From contig CANTUZ010000025.1 of the NCBI GenBank assembly GCA_947846985.1, positions 19,962,100 through 20,026,099 on the forward strand: DNA of 64,000 nt, given 5' to 3'. The stretch is from Fratercula arctica. Taxonomy: Eukaryota; Chordata; Aves; Charadriiformes; Alcidae. The position numbers were made by a program, and so were the translations under genes. Position 1 is the first letter of the stretch. Each line of letters opens with the position of its first letter. Under the pieces are notes generated by a model, which did not search any database, was not told the DNA's origin, and worked only from the letters and a program-made list of their open reading frames with translations. This document shows positions 11,652-21,744 of this stretch, one piece after another.

Positions 11652-12914
11652 ATGATACATAGAAAATATCTGAATTCTACAAAGGGCCTGCATCCATATT
11701 GCTCTATATTGGACTGAGACTTTTTATTTTAATTAGTATCTTATGGTTTTGTACGTTTCTGTATGAACATGAATTATTTAATCCTAAAGTGGATACTGTG
11801 TTTTGGCATAGATTGGATGATAGGACTATCTCTGACCCATCAGGATCCATGGAACTGGAATGTCCACTACAAAATGGTACAGCAAATGGTAAAAATAGCA
11901 AGGTAGTCTAACTGTTGGGTTTGTACTCACTTTCCTGAGCAAGCAGAACAAGGGATGCCAGTTATAGGGATACCTATTCCATTTAACATTTCCTGGAATA
12001 GCCTGTGGGAGGGACCAAAGTTTCCAAAAACAAAGAATCTAGATCCCCTGGATTGGGATATAGAGACACCAGAATTCTTAGATGTCAAATGTCTAACTTC
12101 AAATAAAACCCTCTCACCTGTGGACGTGTCAGTGGCGCACTATCCACATTGTGGATGGTCTATGCAGGTGCATAGGAGACTATTGGAATATTGGCCAGTT
12201 CCAGAAGGTACAGGATGGTATTGGTTATGCAGGAAAAAGGCTAGAAAGGCTTTACCCCCGAACTGGGCAGGAACATGTACTCTAGGTGCGTTAGTTCCAA
12301 ACATTACTGTTATGGGGAAAATAAACAGAGTCACAAATCAGGTCCTATGTGAGGATTTTCAAGAGAAGTAATCCTTTGATAGAAAGGCCCACCAGTTTTC
12401 ACTCTTTTGCAAGATGGTTTTTACCGTGGTTAGGAGTTAGTGAATTAGAGAAAGCAATAGTTAACATCTCAGTGGAACTAGAATTTATCAAAAACCGAAC
12501 AATAGATGCAATAAAAGCACTATAGGAAGAGATTTCTCAAATTAGCAAAATGACAGTTCAAAACAGAATTGCCCTTGATATGATTTTAGCATCACAAGGA
12601 GGGTTTTGCACACTGGTGAATACTAGCTGCTGTGTTTATGTGGACCAATCTGGAAGAATTGCAACAGATCTGAAAGAAATTTGGGAACATACTAATGTTT
12701 TACATGAGGTACAAGAAGATAATACGGATTTCAAGAAGTATGGAATTGGCTGACTTCCTGGTTCCCAGATCTGTCCTTATGGGTCAAGAAGGTCTTAATG
12801 ATTGTCGTCCTAGGGATTTTAGTTTCTGTGTGTCTTTATGTGCTTCTACAATGTGTAATCAAAGTATGTGTCTCACTAACAAATAAGAGTGCATATTATT
12901 ATTATGGGACTTAA
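11651..12914 (+). pseudogene. env: env: surface and transmembrane subunits, multiply broken
   Basis: A surface-subunit segment is open from 11955 to 12371, with a Trp/Cys-rich middle (GTGWYWLCRKKARKALPP) and a few N-glycosylation sites. After stops and shifts, a transmembrane-subunit segment opens at 12550. It starts with a QNRIALDMI block resembling the immunosuppressive region and then carries C-x6-CC (Cys codons at 12607 and 12628-12633). A third frame carries WNWLTSWF, a long hydrophobic anchor and a short tail ending at TAA 12912-12914. The domain order and CX6CC are gammaretroviral. At least three frame breaks are present, so no full Env can be made from this copy. Confidence 0.8.
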
Positions 12915-12936
12915 TTAAATATTTTAAATAAGTCCC

Positions 12937-12948
12937 AAAGGGGGGAGT
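12937..12948 (+). other. Polypurine tract of the provirus
   Basis: AAAGGGGGGAGT directly precedes the LTR start at 12949. This is the usual position and composition of the plus-strand primer for retroviral reverse transcription. Confidence 0.8.
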
Positions 12949-13451
12949 TGTTACCAAAGACAGGCCTCTGCTTTCTTTCTAAAATAATTGTTTCTTACTA
13001 ACCTTCTTACTGTGTGAGAAAATAGCTAATTACTGACCTTCTTACTGTGTAAAAGCGATAATGAGGAGACAATCAGAAGTAGTTAATCACCAAGGACGGA
13101 ATAACAAGAAGTAGTTAATCACTTCAAGGTTCTTCTATGCATCAAGTATGTACTCCTATACCAATTAGGATAGAGTTATGGCTGCTTCAAAGAACATCCT
13201 TATTATCTTCAAGAAGTTGGCAAACTTACAGGAAACTTTTACTGTCCTGAGATGACTCAATACCCTAAAAGGATAATGTGAGGAAGGGTCTCCTTACCCA
13301 AATGACCACTGAGACAGTCATGCTTGCGCATAAGTGTTTTGCCGACAAAGCAAAATTTGATACACGTGCAAAAAGGCTATTCGGTCATCCTAATGAATAT
13401 GTAAGGATGGAGTTATGTATTAGGTAGGCAGAATTATGAGAATATTTTGTG

Positions 13452-13459
13452 TATAAATA
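13452..13459 (+). promoter_or_regulatory. LTR TATA box
   Basis: TATAAATA within the 3' LTR, about 70 bp upstream of the AATAAA signal at 13526, consistent with a U3/R boundary between them. Confidence 0.65.
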
Positions 13460-13525
13460 ATGGGTGAATATCCCTGGTAAGGTGTGCTAGATTTGTGGGT
13501 TTTTTCCCCCTAGCACCTGACATCG

Positions 13526-13531
13526 AATAAA
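13526..13531 (+). terminator. LTR polyadenylation signal
   Basis: AATAAA inside the LTR, about 60 bp before the LTR end, as expected for the R/U5 region. Confidence 0.7.
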
Positions 13532-13587
13532 GCAATATCTCCTCTCTAAACTACTTTTGGTTTTGAGGGCTTTTATTTCAGGTAACA

Positions 13588-13999
13588 AGATGTCCCATTT
13601 CCCAGCCATCCCTGTTGATAAGCAGATTTCCAAGTGCCTGGGGGCATTGCACATGAAGTTAACTGATGGATAGATCTGTAATGCACCCATAGATGTCCTT
13701 TTGAAATCATATTTGTTTAAAAGTATCATCAGTTGTCATTATGTTGTTATGATTCTTACAGTACTTGATGTTTTCTTAAATTACCAGCTTCTGGAATTGG
13801 CTACTAACAAGAGAATCCCAGCTTATTTATAAAAAGCACCGGAAGCTTCTTGTCCTCATTACTTGTGCAGAAAACCTGTAAAATTTTGAATGGCTTCAAA
13901 GCTAGAAAAAAAAATAAGCAGCACTTTTTAAATTTGTAAAAGAGACTAAAATGTCTTTCATTTTTAGAGACCTATTCCTGATTTTCTATACTATGTACT
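13588..13999. other. Non-coding gap, no gene seen
   Basis: AT-rich sequence between the provirus LTR and an LTR fragment. No coding block or repeat boundary is recognised. Confidence 0.5.
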
Positions 14000-14160
14000 T
14001 GTGGTGGCTTGACCTTGGCTGGACACCAGGTGCCCACCAAGCATCTCAATCACTCCCCTCCTCAGCAGGACAGGGAGGAAGAAAATAAGATGGAGAAGAA
14101 CTCGTGGGTCAAGATTAAGGCAGCTTAATAAAGCAAAAGCAAAGGCTATGTGTGGAAGCC
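14000..14160 (-). repeat. ERV-L-type LTR fragment
   Basis: It starts TGTGGTGGCTTGACCTTGG and continues with CTCGTGGGTCAAGAT, then TTAATAAAGCAAAAGCAAAG. This order (a GTGGTTT-like end, then a GGTTGAGATAAAGACAG-like block, then an A-rich stretch) is shared with the LTR at 48604-49173 in the same orientation. Only the first ~160 bp survive and no partner LTR or duplication is seen. The minus-strand call follows from that comparison. Confidence 0.55.
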
Positions 14161-14494
14161 ACCCATAGACAGCACTAATTGTAGATTAGTCAAATGTGGA
14201 GGAATACTTATAAAGAAACTGATATGCAAAAGTGTCTTTTTCACTTCTGGAATCATGATTTTTGCAAACATCTCTAGTGTGTTGCTTTTTGTGTGTCTGA
14301 GTATATGAATTTAGACATGGAAAAGTTTCAATTCATGTTGCTTCTGTTTCAGTTTTAAGTTTACTGCAGATGACACTGTTTTTGCAGGATTTGCTGATAA
14401 CTGGTAATGAACAAGAGTGTGGAAAAGGTCACTTTCTTTACCACTATAAAATTATGTGAATGTCTGTTCTCCAGAAAGCTTTTTTAGGTATCAA

Positions 14495-16656
14495 AGCAAA
14501 GAAGATTTAGATTTCATTAGGTTCCTAGAGTGTGTGGAAGATAACTTCCTGATACAGCTGGTGAGGGAGCCAACTAGGGAAGGTGCCCTGCTGGACCTGT
14601 TGTTTGCGAACAGAGAAGGACTTGTGGGGGATGTGAAGGCTGGAGGCTGTCTTGGGCATAGTGATCATGAAATTATAGAGTTTTTGATTCTCGGAGGAGT
14701 AATGAGGGGGGTCAGCAGAACTGCTACCTTGGACTTCCGGAGGGCAGACTTTGGTCTTTTCAGGAGGCTGCTTGACAGAGTCCCTTGGGAGGTAGTCCTG
14801 AAGGGCAAAGGAGTCCAGGAAGGCTGGATGTTCTTCAAGAAGGAAGTCTTAAAGGCACAGGAGCAGGCCATCCCCACGTGCTGAAAGACAAGCCATCGTG
14901 AGAAAAGACCAGCCTGGCTGAACAGAGAGCTTTAGCTGTACCTCAGGCAGAAAGAAGAGAGTTTATGACCTTTAGAAGAAGGGGCAGGCCACTTCAGGAG
15001 GACTACAAAGATGTCATGCAGGGAGAAATTTGGAAGGGCCAAAGCCCAACTAGAACTTAATCTGACTACTGCCATAAAACACAGTATAAAATGTTTCTAT
15101 AAAGACATTCATAACAAAAGGAGGGTGAAGGAGAATCTCCATTCTTTATTGGATGAAGGGGGAAACATAGTGACTAAGGATAAGGAGAAGGCTGAGGTAC
15201 TTAATGCCTTCTTTGCCTCAGTCTTTAAAAGTAAGACCAGTTGTTCTTGGGATACCCAGCCCCCTGAGCTGGAAGATAGGGACAGGGAGCAGAATGAAGC
15301 CCCCATAATCTAAGGGGAAATGGTTAGCAAGCTACTACACTACTTAGACACAAATGAATCTATGGGACTGGATGGGATCCACCCAAGGATACTGAGGGAG
15401 TTGGCGGAAGTGCTCACCAAGCCACTTTCCATCATTTATCAGCAGTCCTGGCTAACCAGGGAGGTCCCAGTTGACTGGAGGTTAGCAAATGTGATGCCCA
15501 TCCACATGAAGGGCCAGAAGGAGGATCTGGGAAACTACAGGCCTGTCAGCTGGACCTTGGTGCCGGGGAAGCTTATGGAGCAGCTTATCTTGATTGCCAT
15601 CACATGGCACGTACAGGACAAGTGGGTGATCAGGCCCAGTCAGCATGGGTTTATGAAAGGTAGGTCCTGCTTGACTAACCTGATCTCCTTCTATGAAAAG
15701 GTGACACGCTTAGTGGATGAGGGAAAGGCTGTGGATGTTGTTTACCTGGATTTTAGCAAAGCCTTTGACACCGTTTCCCACAGCATCCTCCTGGAGAAAC
15801 TGGCTGCTCATGTCTTGGACAGGTGTACTCTTCGCTGGGTAAAGAACTGGGCCCAAAGAGTTGTGGTAAATGGAGTTAAATCCAGTTGGCGGCCGGTCAC
15901 AGGTGGTGTTCCCAAGGGTTTAATATAGGGGCCTGTTCTGTTTAATATTTTTATCAATGATCTGGATGAGGGGATCTAGTGCATCCTCAGTAAGTTTGCA
16001 GATGACACCAAGTTGGGCAGGAGTGTTGATCTACTTGAGGGTAGGATGGCTCTACAGAGGGATGATGGTTCTACAGAGGCTGGATTGATGGGCTGAGGCC
16101 AATTGTATGAGGTTCACCAAGGCCAAGTGCCGGGTCCCGCACTTGGGTCACAACAACCCCATGCAACGCTACAGGCCAGCAACAACAGTGTGGCCAGCAG
16201 GACTAGGGAAGTGATTGCCCCTTTGTACTCAGCCTTGGTGAGGCCCCCACCTTGAGTACTGTGTTCAGTTTTGGGGCCCCTCACTACAGGAAAGACATTG
16301 AGATTCTGGAGCGCATCCAAAGAAGAGCAACAAAGCTGGTGAGGGGTTTAGAGAACAAGTCTTATGAGGAGCAGTTGAGGGAACTGGGGTTGTTTAGCCT
16401 AGAGAAAAGGAGGCTGAGGGGAGACCTTATCAGTCTCTACAGCTACCTGAAAGGAGATTGTAGGGAGCTGGGTGTTGATCTCTTTTCCCAAGTACCAAGC
16501 GATAGGACAAGAGGAAAGAGCCTCAAGTTGTGCCAGGGGAGGTTTAGAGTGGATATTAGGAAAAAATTTTTCACCGAAAGGGTTATTAAACTTTGGAACA
16601 GGCTACCCAGGGAAGTGGTGGAATCACCATCACCATCCCTGGAGGTATTTAAATGA
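14495..16656 (+). pseudogene. CR1 ORF2 remnant (endonuclease C-terminus and RT)
   Basis: Pieces in successive frames. 14495-14884 holds the endonuclease end with GHSDHEIIEF (the SDH catalytic block). 15011-15313 is the linker with AFFASVF. 15320-15928 is RT, with NYRPVS, QHGFMKGRSCLTNL and [13 protein letters not shown] (first catalytic Asp). FADDTKLG (near 15997-16020) is still readable but after a TAG (15926) and in a broken stretch. 16252-16656 is the C-terminal part ([33 protein letters not shown]). The protein would nick target DNA and reverse-transcribe its own RNA; this copy is dead. Confidence 0.85.
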
Positions 16657-16700
16657 CTTGTAGTTGTGGTTTAGTGGTGGACTTGGTAGTGTTAGGTTAA

Positions 16701-16965
16701 TCATAGAATCATAGAATCATTCAGGTTGGAAAAGACCCTTGGGATCATCGGGTCCAACCATCAACCCCACTCTACAAAGTTCTCCCTTACACCATATCCC
16801 CCAACACCACATCTAAACAACTCTTAAACACATTCAGGGATGGTGACTCCACCACCTCCCTGGGCAGCCTATTCCAGTGTCTGACCACTCTTTCTGTGAA
16901 GAATTTTTTTCTAATGTTCAGTCTAAACCTACCCTGTTGCAGCTTGAAGCCATTCCCTCTTGTTC
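16701..16965 (-). repeat. Antisense CR1 3' fragment nested in the CR1 tail
   Basis: It starts with TCATAGAATCATAGAATCAT, the reverse complement of the CR1 octamer tail, and continues with antisense CR1 3' sequence (GGTTGGAAAAGACC; CTCCACCACCTCCCTGGGCAG). It stops at CCTCTTGTTC. The flanks join into one sense CR1 3'UTR if this segment is removed, so it inserted after the host CR1. It is about 265 bp long and strongly 5'-truncated. Confidence 0.85.
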
Positions 16966-17022
16966 TGGACTCGATGATCTTAAGGGTCTTTTACAACCTA
17001 AATGATTCTATGATTCTGTGAT

Positions 17023-19118
17023 TTAGTTTACCATGTTAACTATGAAACTACTTTTTAAGAATAAACTGTCTTATAGTTGTCCAATTTGTGTACTGGTGTG
17101 TGCAAATTGTCACAGATTAAGGCAGAAGTCTATTTACAAACAGTTACTAGTTACAGTGATAGTTACTATTCAGAAACCTTTCTGAGATTTTTGAGTGCTG
17201 TGAAGATTCCCAAAGCATCAATGTTATCTACTGTCTAACTTCCAGAAACTAATGTAACACTTGGTGCAAATGGTAGTGGGGTCTTGGTTTATGTTTATGG
17301 TTCTGTACTTGTCACCCATTACTTATGCTCAGACAATAATCCTAATGATACTTTATTTAAAAAAAATATTATTTCTTACCTGTAACCATTGAATGTAAAT
17401 TAAAATTACACTTGAAGGAAACAAAGACAACTTGACATCTGCTTTTCTTTTACTTTCCCTTCTGAAGTCCCCTGCCAGTCCGAGCTGTTTAATAATTATA
17501 TTACTAAAAAGTAATTTCCTCTACAGTGTTAACAAGCTCACACAGGAAACGGGGAGCTGTCTAACATAATATCTGGGGAAAGAGTGAGGATAAACTAATC
17601 GCTTAGTTCAAATAATGAACCATGTATAAACTCCCTAACATGTTTTAAATAGAAGTGGTGTTTTACTGCTGCTGGGTTTTTCCAGGGGCAGGGGAGAGCC
17701 TTGGCTACCTGCATTCCTGCATGACCCTTGCTGAGGTGAGAGGAGTGGGGCTAGAAGGAGCCTGCCTCTTGGCAGCTCTTTACAGGCACCAGCCACTGGA
17801 TGGAGAAGCAGCATTTTGTTCCCGCAGGCTGACATCAGCTCTCTGGGTTTCCCCGTTGCTCCTTACGTGCCCAGAATATACGGAGCTCATGACAGGCTCC
17901 AACTCTGGACTTAGTCCATTCATCTGTTTTATCTTTGTCTTATTCTGTGGAAAAGCTTAAGTGCTGTGATGGTTGGTAACTTTGTAGGAGTCTAGATAGG
18001 CTGAGTCTAGAACTAATAAAAATGGCTTATGCTACTGGCTCAGTGTTTTATTAACAGACTAGTTTTTAGCATTGTCTTTTTTTAATTGTTGCTGCCAAGT
18101 TTGGTGACAGGTTCATCACACGGTTAGGAGCTTGTCTTCAGAAATTACACTTCATATGTAGGAGCATAATTTTTTGTGATACTTTTTCCAAATGTGGAAG
18201 CTCAGCCAGGGTAAAATTATATCTTCTTCTCTCTGTTGCAAAGCAGGCAGCATCTCCGTTTTGCTTCTCAGATTTAAAGAGCATGGATATCCAGATGAAA
18301 AACTTGATGGGGTTTGTTGTGTGATAGTCCTCTTATATAATGTCTGGTAATGCCATTGCACTTTTATTTCCAGATCTTTCTAGAAAAATCTGAGGATTTG
18401 GTTAGTTCTTTAGAGTGCTGCTTCTGATGGAGATTAAAATTAAGTAAGGTGCAGCTGTTCATAAGAAAAACCTTGAGTGCAGCATCAGGAAACTTCTTAT
18501 TCATTAAGGACTTAAATTTGTACAGTGGCAGAGTAAAGGGATACTGATAAAGTGGTGAGCTGGGGAGCCTGAATTTGAATTAATGCATATATGTGCTAGT
18601 TCCACAATTTTGTTATACTTCATAACAAGAGAAAAGTAAAAGAACTGTGGAGGTAAGGAAGGGCTTCCTTCCCAGGCACATTCCTTTTCACAAGCTGAAG
18701 CCAGCCCAAAAGAATTTTAGGACCTCTGGGCTGGAGTGCTGTTCCTTGTGCACAACCTTACTTGCTCCCATGTAAGACTGCTCATGTTTCTGGAGAACAG
18801 CATACTTGCCCTTGGGTAACTGCAGTGATGAGTGAGGTGTATATACATAGCAAGGAGATAGCACTTTGTTGGCTATATTGCACAAGAACATACTGCATTA
18901 AGATAATGGGTGAAACTTGCTCTCGTGCAGATGGTTTGCATCAACCCCTCTTATCATTTATGAACACTTCCATCCTCTCAGAAATGAGTGGATGGAGTAG
19001 TGGCGCCAGTTTGGTAGTGGCTGAATCTCTTCTGTGCAAATGTGTGCTGCTTCCATTGGGGCTGTCAGGTTGGTGTCAAATGAGAAAAATTATTAAATGC
19101 CCTGTTGTTCTGCAGGAG
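17023..19118. other. Non-coding stretch, no gene seen
   Basis: Mostly AT-rich with short chance ORFs. A moderately GC-richer patch at 17680-17890 has overlapping ORFs on both strands but no recognised domain. No LTR or CR1 ends. Confidence 0.5.
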
Positions 19119-19762
19119 TGTTGTGGGCAGAGTGATTAAATTCACTCGTAAGAGAAAAGCAGTGAAATATTTATTGATATAAAACAGTGATTTAACAAAG
19201 TTTGATAGTAAACACAACAGTGTTTTACGAGATTCGATGACAAGGTACACTTGGTTATTTACTGCATAGAGGACAGGGTCAGACAGAACTATCAGGGAGA
19301 CCCTCCCATTGAGTCACGAGGTTCAGAAAGGACCCCCTTGCTTTCTAAACTCCTTCTCAGAGAGGAGTCTAGGTGCGGCTGGATCCAATCCTAGTCCCAG
19401 ACTTGGTCAACGGTTTATGTCTAAAGGATTATATATGCGCAATCAATCCTTTATATCACTTAGCTAAGGTTTCAAAGTTTAGCGTGCTATTAGTCACTTA
19501 CCAAGAATCTGTTGTGGCAAGGAATTGCTCAACCTTGAGGAGTAACCTTGAGCGGGTGTCCCTGCTCATGGGGAGATCCTGGTGTGCAGCCCGCTGCCGT
19601 GCAGAAGAGCTCAAAGGGCTCTTGGGCTGTCCACTATTTATAGAGTAAGATAATTGACCTATAGTCATATTTGCATACCAACAAAATGTCTAGGTCCCCA
19701 TTCCAGACGGTGTTTGGCTATGTTGCCAGCCATCCCCCAAAGTCCAGGTGCAACCCATCACA
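19119..19762 (-). repeat. Candidate solo LTR, 644 bp
   Basis: On the plus strand it runs TGTTGTGGG...CCCATCACA, an imperfect inverted repeat with TG...CA ends. On the minus strand TATAAATA lies near 19635-19642 and AATAAA at 19175-19170, so the promoter and polyadenylation signals are in the right order, but about 460 bp apart, which is long for an R region. No matching target duplication was found, so the exact ends are uncertain. No internal retroviral sequence is attached. Confidence 0.5.
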
Positions 19763-20289
19763 ACTCCCACTGACAGTTATGGTTTGAGCAGGAGCCGGGG
19801 GGGGGAAGGGTGAGAGCATACTGCCACAAGGAGTAGTGGGGGCTTTGGTGGCATAATAGAGGTGTAGGTCTGTTGCTGAGAAGGAAGCAAATGTGGTGGG
19901 TGAGGCTCAAGGTCTGAGTTCTGAGCAGCCCCTTCTCCTTGTGCAGGTATACAATGGCAAATGTTTGCCTTCCTGGGCCATGATGAACAGGCATTTGTGA
20001 TTTGGAAACCTCCTAATTAGATGGTGGGGTGAGCCTTTTCTGCTGTTTGTCAGGGTTCTTCTCAAACCAAAGTACACCACACATTATCCTGTTCTGCGCC
20101 AGCTGAAAGGAGCCTAGATTTGACCCATAATGGTAAATACAAAGAACACAGTAGCATTTCAAGGCTCCAAAACAAGTCAGGAACCCTTAATCTTACAGAT
20201 TCAGTCTGTGCTTTAAATTTTAGAAAAACTTAATTGATTTCTGCATTTCATATTCTCTGCTTCTTAAAGGCCTGAATGTAAGAGCTACA
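19763..20289. other. Non-coding gap, no gene seen
   Basis: Contains a short G-run near 19798-19805. No coding or repeat structure is recognised before the GC-rich start of the CR1 5' region. Confidence 0.5.
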
Positions 20290-20667
20290 TTCTCTCTCTC
20301 GCCGATGAGACCAGCTCCAGTGCATGTAAGTCCGTACTGGGGAAGGGAATCACGACAAAAAAGGCCGGCAAGGAGCTCGTTTTTGGGGCTTTTCGAAGCC
20401 TGGAAAAGCAGCCAACTCGGGCCAGTACCCGGCAGTTCCAGGGGGTGGTGACAGCTGAGGAGGCGTGGGGCGGAGACAGCACCCCCGGCGGCAGATCTAA
20501 ACGAGGCGTAAATTCCCCTCCCCGCCCCCCCATAAAAGAAGCCTTTCAGGAGCACACCAGGAGCACTTGAGTAAACAAGCAGTGAGTGGGTGTCGCCTAG
20601 GGCATCGCCTGAGAGCACCACGACAAAGGCAGTCATCCCATTCTTTAAGAGGCTAAAGAGCTTAGTT

Positions 20668-21744
20668 ATGGCTTTCACCCGGAAGAAGGTTGTGTGCTCA
20701 GCCTCAGCCAGAAAGGATGTGGGAACTCCGACAGAGCTCCCACAGAGACACACAGCTGTCCAGGTCACCGGCTGCACGGGGTGCTGGAGCCTTTCACCGA
20801 CAACGGGAGGCAGCTATGAGAACTGCTGCATACGTTGCGAACAGATAAATGATCTGCTCAGCCTGGTGGCAGAGCTGAGAGAGGAAGTTGAAAGGTTAAG
20901 AAGCATCAGGGAGACTGAAGAAGAAATAGACTGGTGGAGCCAGGCTCTGCCTCCTTGATGCAGAAACAGGAGCACCTAGCAGAAAGCAACCAGGATCAAA
21001 GGGCCCCTGTACCCTGCTCCTGTCAGGCAGAAGCCTAAATGAAAAGAGTGAATGGAGGCGAGTTCACGGTCAGGGCAGGTCCTTGCCTCCCCCGCCCAGT
21101 ACCTCTGAACAACAGATATGAGGTACTGGACCAGGAAGGCCAGTCAAATGAGGATGTGGATGATGGGCAATCTACACTAGAGACATCTCCACAGTCAGAA
21201 AGGCGTACTGCCCGTATCACAACCACACCCACAAGGAAGAAAAGAAGGGTTGTAGTCACTGGTGACTCCATCCTGAGGGGAACTGAGGGTCTGATATGCC
21301 GGGTAGACCCTCCTCACAGGGAAGTCTGCTGTCTTCCTGGAGCCCGGGTTAAGGACATAACTAGGAAACTCCCTAGCTTAATACAGTCCTTGGACTATTA
21401 CCCATTACTGATTTTCCATGTAGGTGGAGATGAAGCTGCGACTCGCAGACCAGGAGCAATCAAGGAGGACTTCAGGGCCTTGGGAAGGTTGGTAAAGGAA
21501 TCTGGGGCACAAGTTATTTTCTCCTCACTCCTTCCAGTTGCAGGCAGTGACACTGGAACAGACGCATCCAATCCATTAATGGCTCCATGGCTGGTGTCAC
21601 TGCCACAATTTCGGGTTTTTTGACAACGAGATAGCCTACACAGCACCGGGCTTATTGGCATCTGATGGGAAACACCTTTCTCAAAGGGGGAAGAGGGTCT
21701 TTGCCCAAGAGATTGCGGAGCTGATTGACAGGGCTTTAAACTAG
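20668..21744 (+). pseudogene. CR1 ORF1: zinc-finger/coiled-coil and esterase domains
   Basis: Starts with an ATG at 20668 (MAFTRKK). Residues ~30-65 carry C-x2-C pairs (CTGCW, CCIRCEQ), then a coiled-coil-like VAELREEVERLR block. A TGA at 20956 ends this part. The esterase part opens from 21039 in another frame with VVVTGDSILRG (catalytic Ser), then a further shift near 21605. The end reads LLASDGKHLSQRGKR with the D-x-x-H pair and stops with ALN-TAG at 21742-21744. In CR1 the ORF1 product is an RNA-binding particle protein. Here the serine, Asp and His are present but the frame is broken twice. Confidence 0.82.
21735..21741 (+). other. Candidate -1 frameshift heptamer at ORF1 end
   Basis: TTTAAAC sits as T-TTA-AAC in the ORF1 frame (GCT TTA AAC TAG), directly before the ORF1 stop. 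The -1 frame from here (CTA GAT GTA ATG) is the ORF2-side frame and is open to 21971. A G-rich run follows about 12 nt downstream. The same arrangement is in the CR1 at 63232-63238. Function is inference. Confidence 0.4.

Larger units (their letters stand above)
7862..13587 (+). mobile_element. Gammaretrovirus-like endogenous provirus, 5'-truncated
   Basis: Order on the plus strand: gag nucleocapsid remnant, protease-RT, RNase H, integrase, env with a CX6CC transmembrane subunit, polypurine tract, 3' LTR. No 5' LTR or primer-binding site is present; the LTR start motif TGTTACC does not recur upstream in a sensible place. All coding frames are broken. The CX6CC Env and the integrase style place it near gammaretroviruses (class I ERV). 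Because the 5' boundary is lost, the target-site duplication cannot be checked; the 3' flank begins AGATG. Confidence 0.88.
12949..13587 (+). repeat. 3' LTR, 639 bp
   Basis: It starts TGTTACC after the polypurine tract and ends GGTAACA, a perfect 7-bp terminal inverted repeat of TG...CA form. TATAAATA lies at 13452-13459 and AATAAA at 13526-13531, giving a long U3 and a short R-U5. The U3 has short direct repeats, for example two copies of AAGTAGTTAATCAC near 13075 and 13110. Confidence 0.92.
14495..17022 (+). mobile_element. CR1 LINE, 5'-truncated, interrupted by another CR1
   Basis: The element begins inside the ORF2 endonuclease region and runs through RT to a 3'UTR ending GATTCTATGATTCTGTG, the CR1 octamer tail. 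Its 3'UTR is split: the left part ends GTGTTAGGTTAA at 16700 and the right part resumes TGGACTCGATGATCTTAAGG at 16966, with an antisense CR1 fragment between. 5' truncation is normal for CR1. The coding part has many breaks, so this is an old copy. Confidence 0.88.

Noticed and set aside
20220..20777. 185-codon minus-strand ORF
   Set aside because: Antisense to the GC-rich CR1 5' region and ORF1 start. It is a shadow of the CR1.
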